Shown: positions 24,476-33,919 of the stretch, one piece after another | How positions within the stretch are numbered: position 1 is the first letter of the stretch | Layout: each line of letters starts with the position of its first letter | Position numbers and translations under genes: made by a program | NCBI RefSeq assembly: GCF_002042965.1 | Contig: NZ_MZNT01000001.1 | Span: forward strand, 1-64,000 | Source of the DNA: Paenibacillus sp. 32352 | GTDB lineage: Bacteria; Bacillota; Bacilli; Paenibacillales; NBRC-103111 | DNA length: 64,000 bases | Direction: 5' to 3' | The notes under the pieces: generated by a model | What the model was told of the DNA's origin: nothing | The model's database searches: none | Seen by the model: only the letters and a program-made list of their open reading frames with translations

Positions 24476-25297
24476 ATGAACAGTGAGGAAGCTCATGCAG
24501 ATGAGAAAGTTATTGCCGTGGAGGGTGTGGGATTAGCGTATTCCTCGAGGCAGGTGCTCGATAAGGTGAGCTTTTCGGTATCCTCGGGCGAATGCTTCGG
24601 CATCATCGGTCCGAACGGCAGCGGCAAGTCGACGCTGCTGAAGCTGATCTCCGGCGTCGAGAAGCCTTCTGCAGGCCGGGTCCTTCTGAATGGCAAAGAG
24701 GCGTGCGAATACCCGCGCAAGCAGCTGGCCCGATGGGCGGCCGTGCTCCAGCAGGATGCCCTTCCCCCGCTTGGCTTTACCGTGCGCGAGGTCATTGCGA
24801 TGGGCCGCTATCCGTTTCAAAACTGGCTCGGCGATGAAGCCGGGGCTGTGGACTCGGAGCGGCTAATCGATGACATCCTCGAGCGGCTGGAGCTGCGACC
24901 GCTGGAGCACCGCAGCATCGACGCATTGAGCGGCGGCGAACGGCAGCGCGTCGCGCTCGGTAAGGTGATGGCGCAGCAGCCGAAGCTTCTGCTGCTGGAC
25001 GAGCCGACCACGTATCTGGATATTGGCTATCAGGTCCAGATGATGGATTGGATTCGCTCCTGGCAGCAGGAATCGGGTCTTACCGTCATCGCCGTGCTGC
25101 ACGAATTGAATTTGGCCGCGCAATATTGCGGCAGGCTGTTATTGCTGCAAAACGGCCGTATAGCAGGGATCGGCGAACCGGAGGAGGTTCTCCGAAGCGA
25201 GCTGCTGGAACGGGTATACCGTACACAGCCGATCGTGCTTAAGCATCCGGTTAACGGCGTACCGCAAATTCTTTTGCAGAGCGGGGCCGATTCATAG
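24476..25297 (+). CDS. btuD: Corrinoid ABC transporter, ATPase
   Basis: 273 residues. Walker A GPNGSGKST, signature LSGGERQRVALG, Walker B LLLLDEPTTYLD, and a switch His in VLHELN. Energises import by BtuC and BtuF. ATG 24476 is nine bases after AGGGGG; the open frame continues upstream inside btuC but has no site there. Third gene of the B12 operon. Confidence 0.92.
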   Translation: MNSEEAHADEKVIAVEGVGLAYSSRQVLDKVSFSVSSGECFGIIGPNGSGKSTLLKLISGVEKPSAGRVLLNGKEACEYPRKQLARWAAVLQQDALPPLGFTVREVIAMGRYPFQNWLGDEAGAVDSERLIDDILERLELRPLEHRSIDALSGGERQRVALGKVMAQQPKLLLLDEPTTYLDIGYQVQMMDWIRSWQQESGLTVIAVLHELNLAAQYCGRLLLLQNGRIAGIGEPEEVLRSELLERVYRTQPIVLKHPVNGVPQILLQSGADS

Positions 25298-25339
25298 CAT
25301 TAAAGGATATAGGAACCAGATTTGGGAGGGACACGAACG

Positions 25340-26404
25340 ATGTACAATAGAGATTGGCTGAACCGGGCGGTGTCAGAGATAACGCCTCTGGATCAGGAGG
25401 CGATGGAGGCGGCGGAACGCCATCTGGACCAGCTGACCAAGCCTCCGGGCAGCTTGGGCAAGCTGGAGGAAGTGGCACGTCAGATGGCCGGTATTAGCGG
25501 CCAAGTTGTGCCTGAGCTGGGGAAGAAAGCCGTCATTGTGATGGCGGCGGACCACGGCGTATGCGAGGAAGGCGTCAGTGCGTTCCCGGCTGAGGTGACT
25601 CCGCAAATGGTGATGAATTTCCTGAACGGCGGAGCGGCGGTTAATGTGCTGTCAAGGCATACGGGTGCGGACGTCGTCTGTGTCGATATCGGGGTGAATG
25701 CGGATTTGGAGCATCCCGGGCTAGTTTCGAGAAGTGTTCGCAAGGGCACACGCAATATGGCGAAGGAAGCGGCAATGACCGAAGAAGAGGCCATTCAGGC
25801 GATAGTTACCGGCATGGACCTGGTCAAGGAGCTGGCAGGTGAGGGTTACACCCTGTTTGCGACAGGAGAGATGGGGATTGGCAATACGACGGCCAGCTCA
25901 GCGCTATTAGCGGTATTAAGCGGAACCGATGTCGGCGTTACGGTTGGTCGTGGGACCGGAATCGACGATCAGAAGCTGCTGCACAAGCAGGCCGTCATTG
26001 AACGGGCGATTGCCGTCAATCAGCCCGATCCGGCAGATCCGATCGATGTGCTTGCCAAGGTAGGCGGCTTGGAAATCGCCGGGTTGACCGGCGTCATCCT
26101 CGGAGCGGCGATGCATCGCAGGCCGATTGTGATCGACGGCTTCATCTCCTCGGCGGCCGCCTTGGCAGCAAGCCGTATCGCTCCGCTTAGCGCGTCATAC
26201 ATGATCGCTTCGCACTTATCGCAGGAGCAAGGACATGCGCGCTTGCTCGAAGCGGTGGGCTTGTCCCCTATGCTGCGCATGGATATGAGGCTTGGCGAGG
26301 GCACGGGAGCCGTGCTGGCTTTTCCGCTTATTGAAGCGTCGGTGAAAATCATGAAGGAGATGGCTTCCTTCGCCTCGGCGGGCATCTCTACCTCCAATAA
26401 TTGA
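25340..26404 (+). CDS. cobT: Nicotinate-nucleotide:dimethylbenzimidazole phosphoribosyltransferase
   Basis: 354 residues, normal CobT length. Key blocks: TKPPGSLGKLEEVA, MAADHGVCEEGVSAFP, TGEMGIGNTTASSA, and the C-terminal RLGEGTGAVLAFPL holding the catalytic Glu. Makes alpha-ribazole phosphate, the lower-ligand nucleotide of B12. GGGAGGG lies nine bases before ATG 25340, and the gene starts 42 bases after btuD. Confidence 0.95.
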   Translation: MYNRDWLNRAVSEITPLDQEAMEAAERHLDQLTKPPGSLGKLEEVARQMAGISGQVVPELGKKAVIVMAADHGVCEEGVSAFPAEVTPQMVMNFLNGGAAVNVLSRHTGADVVCVDIGVNADLEHPGLVSRSVRKGTRNMAKEAAMTEEEAIQAIVTGMDLVKELAGEGYTLFATGEMGIGNTTASSALLAVLSGTDVGVTVGRGTGIDDQKLLHKQAVIERAIAVNQPDPADPIDVLAKVGGLEIAGLTGVILGAAMHRRPIVIDGFISSAAALAASRIAPLSASYMIASHLSQEQGHARLLEAVGLSPMLRMDMRLGEGTGAVLAFPLIEASVKIMKEMASFASAGISTSNN

Positions 26405-26423
26405 TGGAAAGGCTGGACGGCAA

Positions 26424-27041
26424 ATGCTGGTATTGGTGACGGGCGGAGCCCGCAGCGGCAAAAGCTCCTTTGCCGAAGCTTACGCATCGCGGCTTGAGCA
26501 GCGCGGCATTTACATCGCGACAGCCCAAGCGTATGATGAGGAAATGAAAGCACGGATCGGCCTTCATCGGAAGCAGAGAGACGAAGCAGGCTTCCCATGG
26601 ACGACTCTGGAGGAGCCGTTTGAGCTGGACCGATTGTTAAACGGCTGGTGCGATCAGATGGCTGAGCATTCCGGCAGCCAGCCTAACGTGCATCCGCAGC
26701 CTATTGCTGCTGAAGGAGCCGTTGTCCTGGTCGATTGCCTTACCCTCTGGCTGTCCAACTGGCTGCTTCGATACGAGCAGGATGCCAATGCCGAGCAGCT
26801 GCTTAGGCAGAAGGTAGACGAGCTGACTGCCGCCGGACGGCAATTCGCTGATGAGGGGCGTCATCTGGTGCTGGTAACCAACGAGGTTGGTTACGGTCTC
26901 GTGCCGGAATATAAGCTGGGGCGGCAGTTCCGGGATTTGTCGGGGATCATGAATCAACGGCTGGCACGGGAGGCTGAGCAGGTGTTCCTCGTAACGGCAG
27001 GAATTCCGATGGAAATCAAGAGCCGGCAATTCCAATGGTAG
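26424..27041 (+). CDS. cobU: Adenosylcobinamide kinase / guanylyltransferase
   Basis: 205 residues. P-loop GGARSGKSSFAE at the N-terminus, the His-containing helix GLHRKQRDEAG, LVDCLTLWLSNWL, and VTNEVGYGLVPEYKLGRQFRDLSG at the end, all standard CobU motifs. Phosphorylates adenosylcobinamide and adds GMP, giving the activated ring for CobS. Starts 19 bases after cobT. A roughly 20-residue segment near 90-105 (SGSQPNVHPQPIAAEG) is a longer loop than usual. Confidence 0.93.
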   Translation: MLVLVTGGARSGKSSFAEAYASRLEQRGIYIATAQAYDEEMKARIGLHRKQRDEAGFPWTTLEEPFELDRLLNGWCDQMAEHSGSQPNVHPQPIAAEGAVVLVDCLTLWLSNWLLRYEQDANAEQLLRQKVDELTAAGRQFADEGRHLVLVTNEVGYGLVPEYKLGRQFRDLSGIMNQRLAREAEQVFLVTAGIPMEIKSRQFQW

Positions 27042-27183
27042 ACACCGGATTTGGACCCATCCTCGTTCGCAGCCGCTTATCTGCATGATGGGCTTGGACA
27101 GAGGAATTATTACATATACAATGAATTGACTTTGAGCAAGCAAAAATGGCGATCAGGCAGTTCAAACGGGCGGGTGGATTTGG

Positions 27184-28167
27184 TTGTTGTTTTATTCTTG
27201 GCAGGAAACCGCTGTGATGCTGGTTTGCGCGATGATGATCGATTGGTGCATCGGGGACCCGCGCTGGCCGACCCATCCCGTTATCCGGATAGGACAATGG
27301 ATACGCTGGGTCGAGTCCAAGCTTCACCCGGAGGGAGTCCGTCGCTCGGAGGCCGATGAACGATGGAGAGGCTTCCTGTTAACCGTATCGACGTTGGCGA
27401 TTTCCTTTGGAGCCATGTGGCTTCTGCTTTGGGCTGCCCGGTGCATTCATCCGTGGCTGGGCTACGCGGTAAATACATGGTTCATCTCGACGACGATAGC
27501 GATTAAGGGCCTTAAGGATGCGGCCATGAAGGTGTACGTTCCTTTGATGCAAGGACGTATGGAGGAAGCGAGAACCTATACCGGCTATATTGTCGGCAGA
27601 AATACGTCGGAGCTCGACGAAGCCGAGCTTACGAGGGCAACGGTAGAAACTGTAGCCGAGAATACGGTGGATGCGGTCGTATCCCCGTTGGTGTATGCGT
27701 TTCTAGGGGCGGCGCCACTGGCTATGCTGTACCGCGCAGCCAACACGCTGGATTCCATGGTCGGCTATAAAAATGAGAAGTATTTGTTCTTCGGCTGGGC
27801 TTCCGCACGCTGGGACGATGTGATGAATTGGGTCCCCGCGCGGTTAACCGGTGCCTTTCTGGTGTTAGTATCGGCCGTAACCAGCGGCTGCTCCGCCTTG
27901 CGGGCTGCGCAAGCGATTCGCCGGTTTGCCCGGCTTCATCCAAGCCCCAACAGCGGCATTCCCGAATCGGCGGTCGCCGGAGCGCTCGGCATCGAGCTTG
28001 GCGGTGTGAACGTTTATCATGGGAGAATCAGCGAGCGGGCACGAATGGGCTGGCCGCTTCGTGAAAGACGGATGGATGATATATTGAATACCGTTCGTCT
28101 GCTCTATGGGGTTAGTATTTTGATTGCAGGAGGGCTGCTGTGCGCATATTGCTGGACTTTATGGTAA
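27184..28167 (+). CDS. cbiB: Adenosylcobinamide-phosphate synthase (CbiB/CobD)
   Basis: 327 residues, membrane protein with about six hydrophobic segments. Motifs: IDWCIGDPRWPTHPVIRIG near the N-terminus, GRNTSELDEAELTRATVETVAENTVDAVVSPL, and SPNSGIPESAVAGALGIELGG. Joins cobyric acid with aminopropanol phosphate. The start is uncertain: TTG 27184 or GTG 27214; no strong ribosome site is visible. The 142-base gap after cobU is the largest inside the operon. Confidence 0.88.
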   Translation: MLFYSWQETAVMLVCAMMIDWCIGDPRWPTHPVIRIGQWIRWVESKLHPEGVRRSEADERWRGFLLTVSTLAISFGAMWLLLWAARCIHPWLGYAVNTWFISTTIAIKGLKDAAMKVYVPLMQGRMEEARTYTGYIVGRNTSELDEAELTRATVETVAENTVDAVVSPLVYAFLGAAPLAMLYRAANTLDSMVGYKNEKYLFFGWASARWDDVMNWVPARLTGAFLVLVSAVTSGCSALRAAQAIRRFARLHPSPNSGIPESAVAGALGIELGGVNVYHGRISERARMGWPLRERRMDDILNTVRLLYGVSILIAGGLLCAYCWTLW

Positions 28168-28964
28168 AAGGGTTGGCTGCGTGTGCCGCAGCCTTTCAAT
28201 TTTTAACGCGGCTTCCCGTGCCGGTTACATTGGAGTATAACGATGCGCTGTTTCGGCGCAGCGTCGTCTTCTATCCGTTAGTAGGTGCGGTAATGGGGCT
28301 GCTGCTTGGAGCTGCAGGCTGGCTCCTGCAAGGCTGGCTGCCGCCGGGAGTGACTTCCGTCCTGCTGCTGGCCCTCTGGGTCGCCATGACAGGGGGGCTG
28401 CATCTTGACGGCTTAATGGATACAGCCGATGGCATTTTCAGCTACCGGTCCCGGGAGAAAATGCTGGAGATCATGAAGGATAGCCGGGTCGGCGCGATGG
28501 GGGTTATCGCCTGTGTGCTGGTTCTTTTGTGCAAATGGACCCTGTTGCAGCAATGGCTGCCGCTCTCATGGACGGGATCTTTATTCGTGCTGCCACTGGC
28601 CGCCCTCTGGAGCCGCTGGTATATGGTGGTCGCCATTGCCTTCTGGCCTTATGCGAGGCAGGAGGAGACGGGACATAACCGGATAGGGGCTTTCTTCCGC
28701 GGCCTGCAAGCGAAGCATGTGATCCTTCACACGGGTTTGGCGCTATTGTTGACCTGTTGCTTGGTATGGATGATGGGAGAGTCCTTGTTGTCTTCCGCAC
28801 TCATTATAGGGGCAGCGGCTCTGGGTTGTTTGGCAGCCGGGGTGTCGATATCCGTATTTATCAGCCGCAAGCTCGGCGGGCTTACAGGGGATACCTACGG
28901 GGCTATCAACGAGCTTTTGGAAGTCTTTTTGCTGTTATTGTTATATATGGTCATACATTCGTAG
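28140..28964 (+). CDS. cobS: Cobalamin-5-phosphate synthase
   Basis: 274 residues, about six membrane helices. CobS motifs: FLTRLPVP near the N-terminus and GGLHLDGLMDTADG, with SREKMLEIMKDSRVGAMGV following. Joins GDP-cobinamide to alpha-ribazole phosphate, the last assembly step, in the membrane. GTG 28140 overlaps the end of cbiB by 28 bases and is preceded by GGAGGG. Confidence 0.93.
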   Translation: MRILLDFMVKGLAACAAAFQFLTRLPVPVTLEYNDALFRRSVVFYPLVGAVMGLLLGAAGWLLQGWLPPGVTSVLLLALWVAMTGGLHLDGLMDTADGIFSYRSREKMLEIMKDSRVGAMGVIACVLVLLCKWTLLQQWLPLSWTGSLFVLPLAALWSRWYMVVAIAFWPYARQEETGHNRIGAFFRGLQAKHVILHTGLALLLTCCLVWMMGESLLSSALIIGAAALGCLAAGVSISVFISRKLGGLTGDTYGAINELLEVFLLLLLYMVIHS

Positions 28965-29020
28965 ATAAAACGGTTTATCCGGTTGCTATCAAAATGGTTT
29001 AAGAGAATGGGGGAGCCTGA

Positions 29021-31870
29021 ATGCTGGAACGATACGGGCATGGGGGAGATTTATGGACGGCCGCCGAGGCGTTTGGCAGAGGCAAGGACGAATTTCTTGA
29101 TTTCAGCTCGAATATGAATCCGATAGGACCGCCTGCAGCGGTGGAGACCATATTGAGAGAGCATTGGAGGGACGTCGCCGCTTATCCCGATCCCGCTGTG
29201 CGTGAACTGCGGAGGAAGCTCGCGGAGCACTATGAGATACCCATGGAATCGATTCTGGTCGGGAACGGCGCGGCGGAGCTGATTGACCTGGCGGTTCGGG
29301 TTATTAAGCCTCATGTGACGGCATTGGCAAGACCGTCCTTTTCGGAATATGAGGAAGCGGTGGATAAAACGGACGGGAGCATCCATGAGCTGATGCTGCG
29401 GGAAGAGAAGGGCTTTGTCATGCAGCTTGACGATGTGGAAAAAACCATCGAAGCCTCGGACATGCTCTTCTTCGGTACTCCGAATAATCCGACAGGCAGG
29501 CTGCTGCCGCGGGATGTCCTCAGGCTGCTTGTGCAAGCCGATAAGCCGGTGATCCTCGATGAAGCGTTTATCGATTTTTGTCCGAATGAGGATCAGCTGA
29601 CGATGCTTCGTCAGGCGGCGGTCTCACCCCAGCTCATGGTCATTCGGTCGATGACGAAATTTTATTCGATTCCCGGCCTCAGGCTCGGGTTTATTGTCGC
29701 ACATCCCGATACAATTTCGAAAATGCGGAGCCAGCAGGTACAATGGAGTGTCAATACGATGGCCCAATTGATCGGTACTGCGGTGCTGGAAGATAAAGAT
29801 TACGCGCGTCGGACTCATGCTTGGCTGGCGGAGGAACGTCCGTGGCTGACAAGCAGGCTGCAATCCTTAGGCCTTACTGTCACTCCGAGCGATACAAATT
29901 ATCTTTTGTTTTCACTTCGAGGGCTGGGACTTACGGTGAAGGCGCTGCAATCCGAAATGGGGCGGCGCGGTATTTTGATCAGGGACGCATCGCTGTTCCC
30001 AGGCTTGGACGAAACTTACGTTAGAGTTGCGATCAGGCTGCGCGAGCATAACGAACGGCTCCTTACCGGGCTTCAAGAATCCATTCAAGCCTTGCTTGAG
30101 CAATCCAATCCGCCGATCGTCTTAGCGGCTTCGGATATATCGAGTCGTTCACCGGAGCAGGCTATCCCTTACGCAACGTCAGGACAATCGGAGCTTCCCG
30201 GCAGTGCGTCCGCTTTAACGAACAGCGCTGCAGATCCATCGATGGCAGCTCCATTAGCCGCAGCGCTGATGGTTCAAGGAACATCCTCCGATGCAGGGAA
30301 GAGCCTTATAACGACGGCCCTCTGCCGAATTTTGCTCCAGGACGGCTTGCGCGTCGCACCGTTTAAATCGCAAAACATGTCGTTGAACTCCTATGTGACC
30401 CCTGACGGAAAGGAAATCGGAAGAGCCCAAGGGATGCAGGCGGATGCCTGCCGCATTCCGGCCACGACGGATATGAATCCGATCCTGCTGAAGCCGAAGA
30501 AGGACATGGTATCTCAGGTCGTCGTTCACGGGAAGCCTTACCGGGATTTGGATGCGCGGACGTACCGGGAGAACTATTTAAGCGAGGCGGAAACGATCGT
30601 CAAGGACGCGCTGAACAGGCTGAGAAGCTCGTTTGACGTGGTCATCCTTGAGGGGGCCGGCAGTCCTGCGGAAGTGAATTTGAAGGATCGGGATATCGTC
30701 AATATGCGCCTCGCCGGCTGGGCGGATGCGCCTGTTGTGCTTGTAGCCGACATCGATAGAGGAGGCGTGTTCGCGTCCATTGTAGGCACCATGGAGATTT
30801 TCACCCAGGAGGAGCGGGATCGTGTCGCCGGATTCATCATTAACAAGTTCCGCGGTGACGTGACGCTGCTCTATCCGGGACTGGAATGGCTTGAGAAACG
30901 GACAGGCAAGCCGATCCTCGGCGTCGTTCCTTACTTGCCCGATCTGGAGCTGGAGGACGAGGATTCCGCCTCGCTAGACCGGAAGCTGGCTACGGGCATT
31001 TTGGCCAAAGGCAGCTCGGCAGCGCCATATTTGGCGGGTGAGAGGGGAGCCAGGGAGGCCGATCAGGAACTGCTGGATATCGCCGTTATCCGGCTGCCCC
31101 GATTATCCAACTTCACGGATATAGACCCGCTGCTGTATGAGCAGGACGTGCGGCTTCGCTTCGTCAGCTCGCCGGAAGAGCTCGGGCGGCCGGACGCTGT
31201 CATTTTACCGGGCAGCAAAAATACGGTGGATGACTTGCTGTTTTTAAGGCAGAACGGCTTGGAGCAGGCTCTGCTGCGCCATGCGGAGCACGGTGGAGCC
31301 GTGGTAGGCATCTGTGCCGGCTACCAAATGATGGGCAGCAAGCTGCTGGACCCGGACCTGGTGGAATCGGATCATCCGGAGCTGGACGGACTCGGCCTGC
31401 TGCCTACGGAAACGGTGTTTACCCCAGATAAACGGACGGTCCGTGCGGAAGGAACGACCTTCCTGCAGGAAGGAATTCTTACAAGTCCGGCGCCGCTGCC
31501 GATTACAGGTTATGAGATTCACATGGGGAGAACACGGTTTTTGGAGCCCGTGAAGCATCCTTTTCTCATTAAGGAAACGGGCGGTAACGAGAGCTTGCAT
31601 GAAGATGGGGTTGTCGCTGCGAACGGCAGGCTGTGGGGGACGTACATCCACGGCATTTTACATAATGACGACTTCCGCAGGCATTGGCTGAATACGCTCC
31701 GGGCAGAGAAAGGCTGGGGACCCAAGCTGGCTGAGCTCCGCTTTCAAGAGCGTAGAGAGGCGGCCTTCGACCGGCTGGCGGATCATGTAAGACGCCACTT
31801 GGATATGAAGCGGGTCTATGAGATGATAGGGAGAAAGGCCAAACATTTTGAAGGAGGCGATCCTCAATGA
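29021..31870 (+). CDS. Fusion of threonine-phosphate decarboxylase (CobD) and cobyric acid synthase (CobQ)
   Basis: 949 residues, two full enzymes in one chain. Residues 1 to about 355 are CobD: LDFSSNMNPIGPP, FGTPNNPTGRLL, and PLP Lys213 in SMTKFYSIPGLRLGF; it makes aminopropanol phosphate from threonine phosphate. Residues about 355-405 are a Ser/Ala/Pro linker. From about 408 on is CobQ/CbiP: P-loop GTSSDAGKS at 420-428, then the amidotransferase domain with nucleophile Cys765 (GICAGYQMMG) and His877 (YIHG); it amidates the ring to cobyric acid. These two products are the two substrates of CbiB, encoded just upstream. No frameshift or internal start is needed to explain it. The usual case is two separate genes. 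Confidence 0.93.
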   Translation: MLERYGHGGDLWTAAEAFGRGKDEFLDFSSNMNPIGPPAAVETILREHWRDVAAYPDPAVRELRRKLAEHYEIPMESILVGNGAAELIDLAVRVIKPHVTALARPSFSEYEEAVDKTDGSIHELMLREEKGFVMQLDDVEKTIEASDMLFFGTPNNPTGRLLPRDVLRLLVQADKPVILDEAFIDFCPNEDQLTMLRQAAVSPQLMVIRSMTKFYSIPGLRLGFIVAHPDTISKMRSQQVQWSVNTMAQLIGTAVLEDKDYARRTHAWLAEERPWLTSRLQSLGLTVTPSDTNYLLFSLRGLGLTVKALQSEMGRRGILIRDASLFPGLDETYVRVAIRLREHNERLLTGLQESIQALLEQSNPPIVLAASDISSRSPEQAIPYATSGQSELPGSASALTNSAADPSMAAPLAAALMVQGTSSDAGKSLITTALCRILLQDGLRVAPFKSQNMSLNSYVTPDGKEIGRAQGMQADACRIPATTDMNPILLKPKKDMVSQVVVHGKPYRDLDARTYRENYLSEAETIVKDALNRLRSSFDVVILEGAGSPAEVNLKDRDIVNMRLAGWADAPVVLVADIDRGGVFASIVGTMEIFTQEERDRVAGFIINKFRGDVTLLYPGLEWLEKRTGKPILGVVPYLPDLELEDEDSASLDRKLATGILAKGSSAAPYLAGERGAREADQELLDIAVIRLPRLSNFTDIDPLLYEQDVRLRFVSSPEELGRPDAVILPGSKNTVDDLLFLRQNGLEQALLRHAEHGGAVVGICAGYQMMGSKLLDPDLVESDHPELDGLGLLPTETVFTPDKRTVRAEGTTFLQEGILTSPAPLPITGYEIHMGRTRFLEPVKHPFLIKETGGNESLHEDGVVAANGRLWGTYIHGILHNDDFRRHWLNTLRAEKGWGPKLAELRFQERREAAFDRLADHVRRHLDMKRVYEMIGRKAKHFEGGDPQ

Positions 31871-32433
31871 GAATTTATACGCGCACCGGCGATGCCGGAC
31901 AAACGGGCGTTATTGGCGGACGTGTCGATAAGGACGATGTACGTGTAGAGGCTTATGGCACGGTTGACGAGCTGAATTGTTTTGTCGGGCAGGCAATGGG
32001 CTTTTTGGATGAAGAAAGGTTTGCCGACCTGCTAGCCGACTTGCTGGAGGTTCAGCATGAGCTGTTCGACTGCGGCTCCGATCTGGCTCTTTTGAAGCAG
32101 GAGCTTCGCCCCTATAAAGTCACCTCCGAGATGGTGGACCGGCTGGAAGCCTGGATCGATAAATACGATGCGGAGACACCGGACATCAAAAAATTTATTT
32201 TGCCGGGGGGAGTCCAGGCCTCTTCCGCACTTCATGTGTGCCGGACCGTCTGCCGCCGTGCTGAGCGCAGGGTGGTAACGCTGGCAAGAACACAGCCGAT
32301 TAACGAGCAGGTTCGCCGCTATTTGAACCGGTTATCTGACTTGTTCTTCACCGTAGCCAGATTGGCCAATGCTCGAAGCGGGGTCGGCGACGTGGAATAT
32401 GCTCGCAGTGCCGAGGTGTTCCGCCGTAAATGA
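31867..32433 (+). CDS. PduO-type cob(I)alamin adenosyltransferase
   Basis: 188 residues. N-terminal IYTRTGDAGQTGVIGG binds ATP; C-terminal RRAERRV and NRLSDLFFTVAR are the other PduO-family signatures. Adds the adenosyl group from ATP to reduced corrinoid. ATG overlaps the stop of the fusion gene (ATGA), showing coupled translation. Confidence 0.92.
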   Translation: MRIYTRTGDAGQTGVIGGRVDKDDVRVEAYGTVDELNCFVGQAMGFLDEERFADLLADLLEVQHELFDCGSDLALLKQELRPYKVTSEMVDRLEAWIDKYDAETPDIKKFILPGGVQASSALHVCRTVCRRAERRVVTLARTQPINEQVRRYLNRLSDLFFTVARLANARSGVGDVEYARSAEVFRRK

Positions 32434-33383
32434 ATTCGTATTATGAACCTTTAGTATACCGTGTCTCGCCGGAGGAGGAAGGGTTTCTTCTGAAGACGAT
32501 CCTGCAAAGCCGGATGCACTTGTCGCGCAAGCTGCTGTCTCGGTTAAAGCTGACCGAGCAAGGGATTACGGTGAACGGCCAGCGGCAATATATCAGCATT
32601 CGCGTTCATGAGGGCGATGTAATCGAGGTTCGGATGCAGCAGGAGGAGTCGGATGACATTTTGCCACAGGACCTTCCTATCTCGATCTTATATGAGGATG
32701 ACCATCTGTTGGTCTTGAACAAGGCGGCCGGGATGATCGTACATCCGACGCACGGGCACTATGTAAATACGCTCGCGAACGGTGTTGTATATTATTGGCA
32801 GCAAAAGGGACAGAGCTTTCGTTTCCGGCCTATCCACAGGCTGGATCAAGAGACATCCGGCACGCTTGCCGTCGCTAAAAACCCGTTCGTCCATCAGCAG
32901 GTATCCGAGCAGATGCAGGCGCATCAGGTGAAGAAGGAATACATCGCTCTGGTCTATGGTGTTATGGCAGAGGATGAGGGTACGGTTGATGAGCCGATCG
33001 ATCGCGATCCCGAGCAGCCCCATATCCGGATTGTTACAGAGACGGGGTATTCCGCGGTAACGCATTATAAAGTAGAGCGCAGGTTCAAGGATGCCACCAT
33101 GGTGCGGCTGTGGCTTGAAACCGGCCGGACGCACCAGATCCGCGTTCACATGAAGCATCTCGGCCACCCGCTGTTGGGCGACAAGATGTATAAGCTGTCC
33201 AGCGCGAATGAAGCAGAGGAAGCGGAAGGCGAACGGCATCAAGTCTACGGGCTGGACAGGCATGCTCTGCATGCCTGTACGCTCGGCTTCGTGCATCCTT
33301 CGACGAAAGAGTGGATGGAGTTCCATGCTCCGCTTCCCGAGGATATGGAGCGGTGCATCCGCTTGCTGGAGGAACAGGGTTGA
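32430..33383 (+). CDS. RluA-family pseudouridine synthase
   Basis: 317 residues. S4-like N-terminal region (LSRKLLSRLKLTEQGITVNG), then the catalytic domain with Asp139 in HRLDQETSG, the LNKAAGMIVHP block and GRTHQIRVHMKHLGHPLLGD. Converts uridine to pseudouridine in rRNA or tRNA. Starts on ATGA overlapping the adenosyltransferase stop, so it is the last gene of the B12-controlled transcript although it has no B12 role. Confidence 0.88.
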   Translation: MNSYYEPLVYRVSPEEEGFLLKTILQSRMHLSRKLLSRLKLTEQGITVNGQRQYISIRVHEGDVIEVRMQQEESDDILPQDLPISILYEDDHLLVLNKAAGMIVHPTHGHYVNTLANGVVYYWQQKGQSFRFRPIHRLDQETSGTLAVAKNPFVHQQVSEQMQAHQVKKEYIALVYGVMAEDEGTVDEPIDRDPEQPHIRIVTETGYSAVTHYKVERRFKDATMVRLWLETGRTHQIRVHMKHLGHPLLGDKMYKLSSANEAEEAEGERHQVYGLDRHALHACTLGFVHPSTKEWMEFHAPLPEDMERCIRLLEEQG

Positions 33384-33389
33384 GGGAGC

Positions 33390-33420
33390 AGATTCTGCGG
33401 AAACCGCAGAATCTTTTTTT
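33390..33420 (+). terminator. Terminator of the cobalamin operon
   Basis: AGATTCTGCGG pairs with CCGCAGAATCT around AAA, followed by seven T. Confidence 0.9.
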
Positions 33421-33525
33421 CGTAGTGATAAGGGAGCGGTTTCCCGGCTGCGACTTGACATTGCTTCAGCTTTCACCGAAAATTTAATGAAAACCAATGA
33501 TTTTCCAAAAGGAGCTCTTACCATC

Positions 33526-33891
33526 ATGAGTAAATCTGTCATCGTCTATCAATACCCGCAATGCGGCACTTGCCGAAATGCCTTGAAATCTTTGAAGCAG
33601 AAGGGCTTGGACGTACAAGCCGTGCATATATTCGATAATCCGCCGAATCGTGAGGAGCTTAAGAAAATGATCGCGGATAGCGGGCTGGATATTAAAAAAT
33701 GGTTCAATACATCCGGTGAGGTTTACAAAGAAATGCAGCTGAAAGACAAGCTGCCGCAAATGACCGAGGAAGAAAAGATCGATTTGCTCGCATCGAACGG
33801 CAGGCTGATCAAAAGGCCTGTGGTGACCGACGGCTCTACCGTAACGGTAGGCTACAAGGAAGAGCAATACGAAGAGGTTTGGGGCCGCTAA
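33526..33891 (+). CDS. ArsC/Spx-family thioredoxin-fold reductase (YusI-like)
   Basis: 121 residues, the size of YusI/YffB proteins. Redox pair Cys13-x-x-Cys16 in YPQCGTCRNAL, FDNPPNREELKKMI, and the basic cis-Pro region GRLIKRPVV. Related to ArsC and to Spx, but the C-terminus lacks Spx regulatory features; arsenate reduction is not implied. AAAAGGAG precedes the ATG. Confidence 0.8.
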   Translation: MSKSVIVYQYPQCGTCRNALKSLKQKGLDVQAVHIFDNPPNREELKKMIADSGLDIKKWFNTSGEVYKEMQLKDKLPQMTEEEKIDLLASNGRLIKRPVVTDGSTVTVGYKEEQYEEVWGR

Positions 33892-33919
33892 ATGCGGAAT
33901 GCGAAGGAGCGTGACAGGA

